Of a stretch of DNA of 64,000 nt, positions 51,593 through 63,721 are shown one piece after another. Source of the stretch: Saururus chinensis (Eukaryota > Streptophyta > Magnoliopsida > Piperales > Saururaceae); assembly GCA_035235625.1 (NCBI GenBank), contig CP141144.1:37198014-37262013 (forward strand). The letters run 5' to 3'. Within the stretch, counting starts at the first letter, position 1. Every line of letters starts with the position of its first letter. Position numbers and translations under genes: made by a program. The notes under the pieces were generated by a model that was not told the origin of the DNA, searched no databases, and saw only the letters and a program-made list of their open reading frames with translations.

Positions 51593-51911
51593 TGATGTGC
51601 CCGATGTGGGCACAGTCGGCACCTCGGTGACTCATGCAGGGAAAGGGGTGGAAGAAGGAAGAAAGGGGGGAATAAATTGAATTCTCTTATTGCCTAAGCC
51701 GAACCAAGGAAGGCGACAACCCTCTTATGGGGAGTCGCACCCTCCTACATTAGGGAACATGCCGCTAGTGGGCCCGGCTATCTCGTGGTCCACTAGCACT
51801 CCTATCACAATTAAATAATGCAATAAATAAATACAACTATAATTAATATAAGGGACACTAGCCTAATGTACTGAAATAAAGATAAAAAAAAGTGATCTGT
51901 GAACGTGCACA
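51593..51911 (-). repeat. Gypsy 3' LTR
   Basis: TGATGTGCCCGA to GTGCACA. It aligns with 20416-20738 and 56731-57040. The 241 bp to its left are also shared with the 20-kb copy. Confidence 0.88.
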
Positions 51912-52049
51912 ACACTCCACCACGCTTCCGCTATTTGCCTTATCCTCAAGGTGACCCAGCTAAATAATGAGCCATAAACTCATCCTCAGGCATCCATGTG
52001 GCATCCTTGAGGGCCTGGCCCTGCCAAGAAATCAAAACATCCTTGATGA

Positions 52050-53080
52050 TGCGATCGGAGTAGCAGACCCAACGTTATCCTTAAGCTGGCGAAGAACCTT
52101 GTCCTGTGTCTAGAGCATATAATCTACCTTAGCCATAGAGGAGCGATGAGGAACATAAGATAACACGGTTGGAGGTGGCCGACCATACAACACCTCGAAA
52201 GGAGTGAAATTGACATGAGTGTGATAAGTGGTCTTATAAGACCACTCCGCCCAAGGAAGAAGCTAAAGTCATCGGTGGGGCTATGACATAGTAAAATAGT
52301 GAAGATACTGCTCTAAGCATTGGTTAACCACCTCAGTCTGGCCATCCATCTAAGGGTGGTAAGCGGTGCTCATATGGAGAGTAGTACCATGTAAAGTGAA
52401 GAACTCCGGCCAAAATTGAGAGATGAAAATCCGGTCATGATCAGAAACAATAGTGCATGGCATACCATGAAGTATAGCCACCTCTCGAACATAGAGCTCT
52501 ACCACTGTCTTGGCAGTAAAAGGGGGACCCAGAGTGCAAAAATGAGCATACTTGGACAACAGATCCACCAAGGTAGGGCCTCCACGAAATCCATTAAAAC
52601 GTCCTCCCAAACCTTATCCGGAATATGCAAGGGCTGAACCAACCCAGCAGGCATAGTCGTGCCGGCCATGGCTTGCTAACAGACATCGCAAGAGGTAACA
52701 TAGTCCTGGATTGCCTGACGGATCCCATGCCACATAAAACTTTGGCTGGCCATCTTATAAGTGTGGAATGCCACTTTGTTTTCGGCCACTAGAGAGTCAT
52801 GGAAGTGGGCGATAATGCGGCGGTGAAGGTCAGCAATATTGGGCACCCAAAGGTGGTCCTCCCAAAAGAGAAGGTCATCCCGCCACATGAAGAAGGGACA
52901 AGTAGCTGGATCGGTTTGGAGGGTAGTAATCAGATTTTGGGTCGGTGGATCATCGATGTAAGCCAGTTTTAACTTAATAAGGAAGGGGAATGTTGGCATG
53001 GCCAATGCCAAACACAAATCTGGGGCAGATTTGTGAGAAAGGGCATCAACAACTGTGTTTTCTAACCCTTTCTTGTACAT
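52050..53080 (-). pseudogene. Gypsy integrase
   Basis: Frame 53080-52676 holds a degenerate H2C2 zinc region (IIAHFHDS ... SCDVC). Frame 52610-52350 holds the catalytic core ([28 protein letters not shown]) with one of the catalytic Asp residues in SDHD. Then come YGRPPPTVLSYV and KVLRQLKDN. The PVAYRLALPP and VFHVSRL tail present at 20848-21129 is deleted here, with the remnant joined directly to GSATPIASS-like sequence near 52065. Confidence 0.85.
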
Positions 53081-53159
53081 GACCTCGTAGTCATAACTAA
53101 GTAACTTGCTGACCCACCGCTACTGAGCATGAGTGGGCACCCTTTGTGCGAGGAAGTAC

Positions 53160-53556
53160 TTCAGTGGCTGATGGTCAATGCGGATAAAAAATCATCAGCC
53201 AAGTAGGGTCGCTACTTGTCGACGACAAGTACAATAACATACATCTCCTTCTCATAAATGGACAATGACAAGGAGAGGCCAGCCAAAGCCTTTCTGAAGT
53301 AGGTGATGGGGCGCTCATCCTGTAGAAGAACTGCCCCCAGACCCGACTCAAAAGCATCGGTCTCATCCACGAAGGGCCAGCGGAAGTCGGGTAAAATTAG
53401 AACAGGGGCTGAGGCCATAGCCCACTTAAGCTCATCAAACGTTGCCTGCGCAACCTCTGACCAATAGAAGGATCCCTTCTTTAGCAGCTCTGTAAGGGGC
53501 CGAGAAAGCTTGCCATACCAGCCAATGAACTGCCTATAGTAGCCTATCAGTCCCAA
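53160..53556 (-). pseudogene. Gypsy RNase H
   Basis: Frame 53556-53212 opens with LIGYYRQFIGWYGKLSRPL, the connection domain. It continues to FVDETDAFESGLGAVLLQD, the first RNase H block with its Asp, and ITYFRKAL. The C-terminal half has stops. Confidence 0.85.
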
Positions 53557-53559
53557 AAA

Positions 53560-54960
53560 ACCGCGGAGAGCTCAGACACTAGTGGGTGGAGGCCAAGATA
53601 GCATGGTGGCCACCTTCGATGGGTCAGTGGCAACCCCATCCCGAGAGATAATATGGCTCAAATAGTCAACTTCTGGGCTGCCAATGGAACACTTCAAATG
53701 TTTAAGAAAGAAAGAGTTAGCTCTCAGAACAGAAAAGACCGACTTGAGGTGCTCCAAGTGGTCCGCCCATGACCGGCTGTAGACAAGAATATCATCAAAG
53801 AAGACCAAGATATATCAGAAGAGGAAAGGCTGGAAGAGGTCATTCATGAGACTCTGGAAAGTGGAGGGGGCATTGGTCAGCCCAAATGGCATGACGAGAA
53901 ACTCGAAATGGCTGTCATGAGTGCGGAAGGCGGTCTTGTGCACATCTGCAGCCTGCACCCATAGGGGTGTAAACGGACGGACGCGGATGCGGACAAGGCA
54001 TGTCCGCAGCCGTCCGTTTTTATACGAACCAAGTACTTATCCGTCTGTATTTGTCCATGACGGACACGGACAAAAACGGACGGACACAGACAGAATGAAG
54101 GTGAAAGTCTTTTGTTCTTAAATTAAGGGTGGTTAGTAAAAAATTAATTAAAAAATAAGTTATAATAATAGTAAAATAGTCTAATCTAAAAAATAAATAA
54201 ATAATGATGTTATAAAAGACATGTGAGAGTATAATATGTATTTTTTACAATCTTATTGTAAAAATTAACTATGTGACATAGGTTAGTAATTTAGTATAAA
54301 ATAAAAATAAAAATAATAAAATATATAGTTGGCGGACACGGACAGCTGCGGACACGGCTAACCCTTGTCCATGTCCGTCCGTATTTAGGACGGACAAAAA
54401 TCAATGTTGTCCATTTTAGTGCGAACGGACGCGGACGCGGACGGACACTGGACAAACGGACGCCGTTTACACCCCTATGCACCCAGATCTAATGGTAACC
54501 CAAATGGAGGTCGAGTTTATTGAATACCATTGCACTAGTCAATTCATCCAAGAGCTCCTCAATCACCGGTATGGGGTATTTGTCCTTGACGGTGATAGCA
54601 TTCAGGGCACGGTAATCCACACAAAACCGCCATGCACCATCCTTCTTAGAACCAGCAAGACCGATGAAGAATACGAGCTTGTGCTAAGGCAGATGATGCC
54701 GGACTGAAGCAAGTCAGTCACGAGATGCTCAATCTCTAACTTCTTAATATGGGGTTAATGGTACGGCTGGACGTTGGCTGGTGCTGCTCCTGGAATGATA
54801 GGGATATGGTAGTCGTGAGGCTGTAAGGGAGGACGACCCTGGGGTTCAGCAAATACATCTTGGTGGCCTATCAGCAACTCAAGAAGGTCCGGAGGAGGCT
54901 CATCCTAAGGCACCTCGACTGTTGCCCGTTGTTGCAAGAGAAACCCTTGGGGCACGAATA
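53560..54960 (-). pseudogene. Gypsy reverse transcriptase, split by a hAT element
   Basis: Right of the hAT insertion the minus strand still shows the fingers/palm entry ([16 protein letters not shown]) with stops. Left of it are [18 protein letters not shown], then FFDDILVYS with the catalytic Asp pair (53808-53780), and the thumb/connection SPEVDYLSHIISRDG. The insertion lies between these parts (53962-54477). Confidence 0.88.
53962..54477. mobile_element. Non-autonomous hAT element with an 8-bp target duplication
   Basis: The 516-bp element starts TAGGGGTGTAAACGG and ends CCGTTTACACCCCTA, a perfect 15-bp terminal inverted repeat. It is flanked by TGCACCCA at 53954-53961 and 54478-54485, the 8-bp duplication expected of hAT transposons. 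Subterminal regions are packed with GGACGGAC/CGGACGCGG repeats and the centre is AT-rich. No transposase is encoded. It lies inside the gypsy reverse transcriptase. Confidence 0.95.
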
Positions 54961-54969
54961 AGAAAAAAG

Positions 54970-55574
54970 AGCTCAATGACTAGGCTGAGAAGAGGGTACC
55001 CGGTCGGGATCCTTCAATTCGAACCCACTGCCCCTGCAGTTTGAAGTCCATCACCATGTCTCCGAAATTCCAGACCACATCCCTGAGCTCCTGGAGCCAT
55101 TGCATCCCTAACACCACGTCCGCCCCCTTCGTAGGCAACAAGAAGAGTCGATCACAAAGGTGTGGCCTTGGATGAACAGAGTGACCTAAGCGCACACCCT
55201 GGAGTTCTGAGGTGCTTCCCGTCACCAATCAACACATCAAAAGGCTTCGAAACTGATACGAAACGGCCAAGTCCTTGGGCCACCTTATCGTTAATGAAGT
55301 TATGGGTAGACCCACTGTTGATCAAGATAGCCACTCGCTGCTGCTTGAGGTGGCCCTCGACTTGCATCGTGAGAGGAGTGAACGCCCCCGAAAAGGAATG
55401 GATAGAAATCTCGAGCTGCATGTCATCATGGTGAGACGTGTTAGCCATGTCGGCCACATCCTCCTCCTCATCAAGTTCCTCCACCAGAAGGCTGCCCTTG
55501 ACGGCGCAACGGTGCCCTAGAACGAACTTCTCATCACAACAAAAATAGAGCCCCTTCAACCAATGCTCCTCCAT
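54970..55574 (-). pseudogene. Gypsy retropepsin with an altered active site
   Basis: The minus-strand frame 55574-55152 contains VAILINSGSTHNFIN. The family motif is (V/I)DSGSTHNFI, so the catalytic Asp is Asn here. The chain then shifts frame into VVLGMQWLQELRDVVWNF (55228-54980), the second conserved block (GMxWL). The Asp-to-Asn change should abolish protease activity. Confidence 0.82.
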
Positions 55575-56702
55575 TTGTGCTGGTATAAGGCGTCGAACAA
55601 TCTAGTTGGTCTGAATGGGCTACTACTAGGATGGCTTGCCACGGGGTTGTTGGCCGGGGCAGTATGGGAAACAGGGCTCACGGTAGATTGGGGAAAAGGC
55701 CCAAGTCGACCCCCTCGCCGCTGTCTAGTGAGCTTCTCTTCTTTAATGTGTTCATGGCGCACGACTTCTTGCATGCTGGAGCAGGGAAAGTGGTGCATCT
55801 CCTTCAAAATCTCAGGTTTGAGATCGTGCTTGAAGGTGCCCACCAAGACGGCCACCGGGCAGTCAGGGAGGTGGTTGGCCACCTTCATAAACTCCATATA
55901 ATAGGCACGGACAGTGGTGGTCTGGCACAGTGTGGAGAGCATCTCGTTGAAGTCTTGGAACACGTTTGGGCTAAACTAAACGCACAACTCGTCGAAGAAG
56001 GCAGCCCAAGTGGGGTAGCGCACCTCATTCTCGAAGCTTTGGAACCACACTGATGTGTCTCTGTCTAAGTGGAAGGCCACTATGCACAACCATTCAGCCT
56101 CAGAATGCATGCCCTAGTAGGAGAAAAACTTCTTTGCCTTGTACAACAATTCCACCGGGTTGTTGTCCCAATTGTAATGGGAAAACTGGAGGTCGGCCAG
56201 ACGAGGTTTAGCTCCACCTCATGGTCCGCCGCGGGGTTCTGGGTACTCCTCCCATTCGCCATCCATCTCTAAAAACAAGTTTCTAGGGGTCGGCATCTCT
56301 GAGGCATTTTCCTGAACACCGACATACCTCGCATATCCCTGGCCTTGCACCTCCCATCCAAGGCTTGGTCGACCGTGCCAAAAGGCACAGGTCTATGGGG
56401 AAGGTGCATATCGCAGTTTGTCGGTGCTTGTAGATCAGGGGCGTGCAGTTTAGGGGCCTAAGACTGACCCCCTTCTCCATGACAACAGTGGGCGGAGTGG
56501 GCGGCCTGGTTAATAGTGGCATTGAATGCTCTGCCTGGATTGGGGCCATGGCCAATCCCAAGGTCTTGATCTCTGCCAAGAGTTCCGCCATAGTAGGCTC
56601 ACCCATGGTGGCCAGAACCATCTTTGGGCTTTCAGTTGAGGGGAGAGCCTCCTTCTCAGGTGAGGCATCCAGGGCCCTAGCAACTTATTTGCCTTGTGCC
56701 AT
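55560..56702 (-). pseudogene. Gypsy gag
   Basis: ATG at 56702 is followed by a stop at the sixth codon. The retrotransposon gag core is clear from about 56190 to 55700: AEWLCIVAFHLD, ATWAAFFDELC-like, FNEMLSTLCQTTTVRAYYMEF and LKPEILKEMHHF. A knuckle-like stretch, LYFCCDEKFVLGHRC, lies at about 55555-55510. Stops and frame changes interrupt it at several points. Confidence 0.8.
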
Positions 56703-56730
56703 GGCCGGAATCATTCAACTCTGATATCAA

Positions 56731-57040
56731 TGATGTGCCCGGTGTGGGCATAGTCAGTACCTCAAAGACTCACGCAAGAAAGGGGAGGAAGAAAGCAGAA
56801 AGGGGGGGATAAATTCAATTCTCTTGTTTCCTAAGCCAAACCAAGGAAGGGGACAACCCTCTTATGGGGATTCGTGCCCTCCTACATTGGGGAACATGTA
56901 GCTAGTGGGCTTGGCTATCCCGTGGTCCACTAGCGCTCCTATCACAATTCAATAATGCAATAAACAAATACAACTGCAATTAATATAAGGGAAACTAGCC
57001 TAATGTACTGGAATAAAGATAAAAGAAGAGTGGTAGGTGA
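56731..57040 (-). repeat. Gypsy 5' LTR (tip missing)
   Basis: It aligns with the two other LTRs but stops at GGTAGGTGA and lacks the terminal GTGCACA, so about 10 bp of the element tip is lost. AATCTACCACTG follows, which belongs to other sequence. Confidence 0.85.
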
Positions 57041-57044
57041 AATC

Positions 57045-57821
57045 TACCACTGAAGATATGTTGTAAATCATTCAAAATCTATATGTAAAATTTCCTTAAG
57101 TTGCAGATTAGCCTCATGAATTCACTATTGATCTTCAACTCAAAGCTTCATGTGAATCCTCCTCAGAAAATAATATGCAAAAGGTTTAATCTATTTTCTC
57201 TGATCTATTCTAGGTTTTCCTCTCTGTAATTTCATGATTTATTAACCCTTATAGAGCTCTTTAAGTTGGTTTAGGTCTTAAACTTGAATAAGAAAAGAAA
57301 TTGAAATCAGAATTGCTTAATTAGGGTAACTGTCCTTGAAGCGATCTATCGTTCACTGTTTGTTTTGTGCACGATACTTCAAGCGATCATTCAATTTACT
57401 AAAATGATCGATCAATAACTCTCGGCTTCATTTTACATAGGGCAAAATCTTTTGCTGATTGATCATTTTGTTCTTCATATTGTGCAACGATCAATCATTT
57501 TGTCTACATTTTTCAATTTTGCCTTTTTAGCCCAAAACCTTCTAAAACCTCTTAAATCACTTCTAAAACTTATGTAAGTGATTTTTGGCATGAGAATGTG
57601 ATATGAATAAGCTTCAAAAGACTTTAACATTCTTCAGTCTTCTATCTTGATCTATAAGAGCACATCTATTTCTATTTTTCAAGACTGTTAATTCCAAGTT
57701 TTACTCGTCCACAACAACATCTAATCAAATTCTAAGACTTAATATATACACAAAGTTTCTAGACATAATTTTGACAAAGAAATTAGCCAATAACCTGACA
57801 TGTAACTCATATATTCTTACC
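57045..57821 (-). repeat. Copia-type LTR, third copy
   Basis: Family blocks GATTAGCCTCATGAATTCAC, AGGTTTTCCTCTCTGTAA, ATGATCGATCAATAAC and TATTCTTACC are followed by ATCTCCCCCCCTTTG (minus-strand polypurine tract). It begins right after the truncated gypsy LTR. Confidence 0.65.
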
Positions 57822-59980
57822 ATCTCCCCCCCTTTGTTTATTTCTTGTTAAAACTCTACATATTTGAAAATCAAAATAAAATACAAATCTTGACTTTCAA
57901 TTGTACAAAATATAACATGACACTACAAAGAATTAATGTAGACTTGTTTACTGTAAACTCATTTATTTAGAATTGAACTTAAAAAACCATGTATAACCTG
58001 TACTTATCTTGTACACTTAAAATCAAATTTATTTGCAGAGTATTGTCAAATCAAATATAAAGATAAGCACTTTGAATTTCATTAATCACTAATTTCTACT
58101 TGTTCTAAAGGTGTCAGTTTCTTGTGAGTTTAATATCCATCTAGAAGAGTATAGCAGATCAGTAAATTACCCCTAGTTTGATTATTAATTATTGTTAAAT
58201 TTTAAATGTTTACTCATAAGCGCATGAATCTATAGTAGTTAAGCAGCTAAATCGAGTGTCGATCGCACATAGACTTGAAATCGAAAAACTAAATTTAATC
58301 TCAGTAAAGTAAACTCCGATTTAGTTAAAAAATATAAAGAGAATAACTTGACTAAAGTAACTAACAAAAGAAAATAAGAATTTAAAAGTAATTAAACTAT
58401 CCAAATTAAAATTCTAAAGCTTTAATCTAAGAATAAGAAAGTAATGTAAAATAACTAAAATATCAAATAGACAAAACACTAGGGCATAGTAATTCACATT
58501 CATTAAATCATATAAACTAATAAGTATGATCATTAATCATTTTTTCACATTCATCTCATAATAATCTAGAATTCAATCTTTATTATTATGGAAAATATCA
58601 TCATTAAGCTTTCATGTATCATAAAAAAAATTGCATTATTCCTCCTCACTTTAAAAGATTAAAATTAAGTTATTCATTGTATCTACAATTTACAAATCAT
58701 AACTAATACCCAATTTCAATATTAAACAAGACAAAACCAAGTAAGAAATCAATGAGAAGCAATTTAAATCATGAGAGAAGCATGACTAAACTCATATCCA
58801 AATCAATCTCATTAATTAAAGAGGTATAAACAATTAACATTAAATCCACCTTTAAGAAAAATTAGTCAAGTCTCATAATTATAAAATTTTATAATTTAAT
58901 GAAGCTTCATCCAAGCCTTAGAAAAGAGGTTTAGCTACTCACTAACCTAAGAAATAAGATTTTCATTAAATAAAGTAGAAAGAACCTTACAAATTGATAA
59001 GAAACTCAAGAAAGATTAAAAAATTTTGGGCTGCTACAATACGATGAATAGTAATTGCAACCTCTAGCATGAAGAGTACCACGACAGAAATTTTTCTTCT
59101 CTTGTTCTTTGCTTTGCTCCTTCGTCTTTGGACTTTAGTTATAAACTCTCAAGCTCTCTTTCTGCCCATTTGTGTGGATGGAACTGAGTGAATCTTCACT
59201 GATTCGTTATGTTCTTCTCAGCTCTATTTATAAACTTGTTGGGCAGAATTGTTCCTTCCATCTTTAAGCATAAATTTCGACCCAATATAGTTTATTTCTA
59301 TTCTTTGATCCTTCCCTTTCCTTTGTGCCTACTTCTTTCCTTAGTTAAGTCTTCTTTCTTTTTATAAGTTGTGGCTCAAACTCAGCTTTGTGGCCACAAT
59401 AATTCCCTCTTTTCAATAAAAATTAGTTCACATTCTTCGATTTTAGACTTCATACTTGTTCTTCAATGAGTTAATTGAAATGGGTTTTCAAATGCCCAAT
59501 TTATCTTGAAAAATTTACACTTAATTTCATCCAAAATCAAATCTCTGTAATCTGGATGATTCTGTCCAGTAAAGTGTCTAAGAATTTGTTTGGGAAGAGG
59601 AAGTTAGTCACTGGACAATCCACATTACTATTTAGTTTTCTTCTCTGTTCATTAAGCTCTCCTGTTCATGTCCATATATATTTCTAACATGTCAGCATCT
59701 CGAGAAAGTTTTCCAAGTCACTTGCAAGCCTCTCAAGAACATTATGAATTTTCTCGAACATTACCATGTGCCTCAAAAAGTGTGCATTACCTCTAACTCA
59801 TAAACAGTCATATTGCAAGCATGTAACACATGTAAAAGACTGACTTTATTCAAATATACTCCTAAACAAGAAACATTGCCTAAATTAATTAATAATTAAA
59901 TCATGCTACTAATATCTATCTTAACATAAATAAACTCTAAATGACCTTAATTAACCTAATCATATATTAGTAAATAACAT
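57822..59980. other. AT-rich sequence with a possible further LTR on the minus strand
   Basis: 57822-58090 resembles 49060-49330. Around 58136 the phrase GTTTAATATCCATCTAGA also seen at 28357 reappears. At about 59225, minus-strand TTTATAAATAGAGCTGAGA looks like a TATA box and start region of another LTR. No coding region is supported. Confidence 0.4.
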
Positions 59981-59984
59981 AAAT

Positions 59985-61245
59985 AGGCATATAAAATGTA
60001 TAAAAATTATGTGTATCATCTATGAAGATAATGACTACGAGTTCTAGTCTCTTTGCATAGAATTTTTATACTCAGCAAAAACATGCAAATATCCTCTCAA
60101 GCCTCACTCACGTTATATCAATAATTCAACCACAATCATTTAATCCACACGTGAACACAACAAATTAACAGGGAAAATCCTAACATGGGTAAAAAGAAAA
60201 CCACAGTAGTTCCAAAGGAACCAAATCAATGTACTAATAAGTAAAACATTACATTGACACAAACAAACCACTGACCTTATTTAGACTCTAATACAAGCTC
60301 CTCTTGTTTAGATCATTGTTGCTGGCCTTCAAGTCTTCTCCCTCGGGCACTTAAAACTTCTTCTTCCTTCTTGCATTGTCTTAGCCATCTTTTAGCCTCC
60401 ATCAAGCACCTCTTGTTGTATTTGACTTTGGCTTTGTGGAATCTTCAATCTCCCATTGAATATATGGCGAAACTCCTTTGTAATCTCTATGCAAAATCTC
60501 CTTTAGCTGTAGATTACCCTCATGAATAATTCACCATTAATCCTCAACCCAAAGCTTCATGTGAATCCACCTTAGAAAATAATGTGCAAAAGGTATTTTT
60601 TCTTTGATCTATTTGAGGTTTTCCTCTCTTTAATTTCATGATTTCTTAACCTTTATATACCTTTCTAAGTTGGTTTAGTTATTAGACTTAAATAAGAAAA
60701 GAAATTGAAATTAGAATGGCTTAATTAGGGCAACTAGTCCTTGAAGTGATCGATTATTTTAAATAGCAACTGATCGTTCACTGTTTGTTCTATGCACAAT
60801 ACTTTAAGCGATCAATTGATTTACAAGTGAAATTGATCAATAACTCTCAGCTTCATTTTACACAAGGTAAAATCTGTTGCCGATTGATCATTTTGTTCTT
60901 CATATTGTGCATCGATCAATCATTCTAACTATATTTTTACCATTTTCCCCTTTTTACCCTAAAAGCTTCTGAAACTTCTAAAATCACTTCTGAAACTTAT
61001 CTATGTGATTTTCGTTTTCAAATGTAATCTAAATAAGTTTAAAAAATATTTCATATTCTTTAGTCTTTTTTCTTAATCGATAAGAACACATCTGCTCGTA
61101 TTTTTCAAGTTTGTTGATTAAAAATCTAATTTGACCACAACAACATTCAATCAGATTCTAAGACTGAATACATACATCACGATTCTAGACATAATTTAAT
61201 TAAAGAAATTAACCAATTACCTTGACATATAACTCATATGTTTTT
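59985..61245 (-). repeat. Copia-type LTR, fourth copy
   Basis: GAGTTCTAGTCTCTTTGCA, GGGAAAATCCTAACATGGG, GTTTTCCTCTCTTTAATTTC, GATCAATTGATTTAC and CATATAACTCATATGTTTTTGCA appear in the family order. The polypurine tract is lost. Boundaries are approximate. Confidence 0.6.
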
Positions 61246-62030
61246 GCATTTTTTGTAGAAAAACTTAAATTTATTGTTTGGGATGAGATTTGGACATAAA
61301 AGACAAAATTTTTATTGAGTGTTAAAAAGAGATCGATTTTCCACTATTAATCAATCAATCAATTTTGAATGTTTTACAAGATCTTTTACAAAAGATTAAT
61401 CGATCAACCATTTGGTAAATAGATCTATCAATACTCATGTTCGTCTTGTCCAAAATAGTAAATGATTGATCTCATTATGAAATGATAGATCCCACATATG
61501 AGGTTGAGTTAACATAAGAGGGAATGATTAGTCGACCTGTGGAACAATCGATCACTCTATGTTAAGTTAAATTGTACACAATTTCTTTCTAAGTAAAAAT
61601 CTTAATCCCTAGACGATTTAGACAAGCATTTGAATGGTTAATTGTGATGAATTGAACTAAGGGAAGGAGGATTTTTTTAGAGGAAAAAATTAGAGCAACT
61701 TTGCCTAATTCCTTCCAATGCCACCTTATTGTCTTAAGCATCAAGGCTACATCTTGTAGTTCTTTGCCTTAGCTAGGTATTTGGATTAAAGTCGTTGTGG
61801 TGACCCTCAAAGGTTGAAGGGTATTAAACTCTCAATCACTAGCTAAGGATCTTTTGCATTATTAGATAGTTTTGTTGTTTTCATTGCTTTCAATTTGGTG
61901 TGAAAGTTGTATGCTTTCTATTGATTTTGATTAGTGCTTGATTGAAGGTAGATTTCATCTTATTTTAATTTATTCTCTTGTTGGATTGGTTGTTTCCCCT
62001 TCAATTTGATTTGGCAAATTTAAATTTCAA
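61246..62030. other. Leader-like sequence upstream of a gag relic
   Basis: AT-rich, with ATCGATC and TTGATCGAT-type motifs up to about 61560. A primer-binding site could not be found. Confidence 0.4.
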
Positions 62031-62032
62031 TA

Positions 62033-63505
62033 TGGGTGAACATGGTGAGTTGGAAAATCCCATGGATTGACCACCTCTGTTTGATGGTCAAAATTTTTCA
62101 TGTTGAAAAAATTGAATAAAGGCCTTAATCAAAGCTCTTGATGGTAATGTGTAGAAAGTTGTAGTTAAAGAATGGAATCCGCTTATGACTAAGGACAAAG
62201 AGGGGAATGATGTTTTAATTTTAGAATGTGCTTGGGATGAAGCTAAATGGAAATATGCAAATTACAATAGCAACGCTTTTAGTGCTCTTTTTAATGTTGG
62301 CGGGAAGGGCCAACATTATGTTTTCTCTAATTGTTTTTCTGCTAAGGTTGATAAGGTAGCATATGCGGTTAGAATCTCTAGTCTTCAAATACTTACATTA
62401 GAGTTTGAGAACATAATGATGGGTGAGGAGGAAGTTATTGGTGAATACTATGCCAAAATTTCGGACATAGTAAGCACTTGTAAACAATTAGCAGAACTTA
62501 TTGCAGACTATCTAGTGGTAAAGAAAATTCTTTGGCATTAACTAGCAATTTTAAAATTTAGGTAGATAAAATTAATGAATCAAAGAAGATTGATACCTTA
62601 GACATTGAAGAGCTAATACACAATCTAAGAATCTTTGAGATGCAAGAAGATTCCTATGAGCAAAGGAGAGAAGTGTTTGATAAGAGCAAGGAAGTATAAT
62701 AGTTTTAACCAAGAAGATAGAAAGGGAAAAGATAGCTTTAACCACCCTACATGAAGAAGATTATGATGAGAAGAGTGACAATGAAGTCATGCTAATAAAC
62801 AATTTATGAAGTTCCTAGAAATTAAAATTTTGGAAAGGGACAGAGAAGAGGACAAACTTAAGGAAGAGGGAGATAAAATGAGAGAAAAGAGGAGAAGTCT
62901 AACTAGACTGGCAAGAAGAGTATGAGGTGCTTTCATTATAGAAAGTTGGGTCATTTTGCTTCAATGCGTCCTAAAAGGAATAGTGATAGTTCTTATAATG
63001 AAACCTAGGATGTTTTAAGGTCAAGAAAAGAAAAAAGAGGGATTGTGATTCTTTAAGGTTCATCTGATGAATAAGCTAAATTGTGCAATTACACTACTTT
63101 TTATGCAAGTATGAAGAAGGATATTCTTGTGGAGGATCAAGTGCGTCAAATTCAATTGAATTCGGTTCTGATTCTTCTTCTTATAAAGTTTTAGATAATA
63201 AGCAACACTTGATTCAATAAGTCATGCTTTTGATTAAAAAATCTAGGAAATTCAAGAGAGAATTAAATAAAATAGATGAAATAATTGAAATCTTTTTTAT
63301 GAGTCCACTAGATTGCATGAGTTGAACAACATGCTAGAATGTGAGAAGGTTGACCTCAAGGCTGAGCTTGAAAATGAATCTAGTGAACTTCAAGGAGATT
63401 TTAAGTCATCCAAAGAGAAGCTAGATGGGTGTAAGAGAGGAAAGAAGTCTCCTGACCCCATAGTTAGCATGGGTCAATGGGACAAGAGAAGGTTAGGGTT
63501 TTAGA
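62033..63505 (+). pseudogene. Copia (SIRE-like) gag, decayed
   Basis: ATG 62033 is followed within about 30 codons by PPLFDGQNFS, a typical gag opening, and several stops. A 118-codon stretch (62185-62541) covers the UBN2-type region (KVAYAVRISSLQILTLEFE, EEEVIGEYYAKISDI). A ruined zinc knuckle (CFHYRKLGHFASMRP, two Cys lost) lies near 62920. A coiled-coil part (LNNMLECEKVDLKAELENES) lies at 63313-63504. Stops and frameshifts are frequent, and no pol follows before the window end. Confidence 0.75.
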
Positions 63506-63524
63506 CTCATAAACACACACCTAG

Positions 63525-63721
63525 TGTTGGGGGTGGTCATAGTGCGTGCTGCCAGTAAGCAGCCAGCAAGCCCACACTAGTAAGCCGGGAATTATGGGCC
63601 ATGGCTTTTAATGATATTGGGCTAGCCCGACAACTAAGATTTAGAGCTATTGTGGCTTTGCCCCAACTGCTCTTAGAGTGGGGCAAAGCCCGAACATAAG
63701 TTGGGGGCTTAGCCCCCAACA
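63525..63721. mobile_element. Small fold-back MITE-like element
   Basis: Ends TGTTGGGGG and CCCCCAACA form inverted repeats. Inside, GGCTTTGCCCCA (63654-63665) pairs perfectly with TGGGGCAAAGCC (63679-63690) across a 13-base loop, and GTTGGGGGCT pairs with AGCCCCCAAC across one base (63700-63720). GC content is far above the surroundings. No clear target duplication was found, so the class is open. Confidence 0.55.

Larger units (their letters stand above)
51593..57040 (-). mobile_element. Ty3/gypsy chromovirus-like retrotransposon, degenerate
   Basis: LTRs lie at both ends (51593-51911 and 56731-57040) with gag, protease, reverse transcriptase, RNase H and integrase between, all on the minus strand. 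This order is that of Ty3/gypsy. LTRs of about 320 bp, a total of about 5.4 kb and a chromodomain-like tail suggest a Reina-like chromovirus (inference). A PBS-like TGATATCAGAGTTG on the minus strand adjoins the right LTR. Nearly every domain has stops or frameshifts, the integrase tail is internally deleted, and a 516-bp hAT element splits the reverse transcriptase. It cannot move by itself. Confidence 0.92.

Noticed and set aside
54034-54477. Minus-strand and plus-strand open frames in the GGAC-rich region
   Set aside because: They lie in the subterminal repeats of the hAT element, which encodes no protein.
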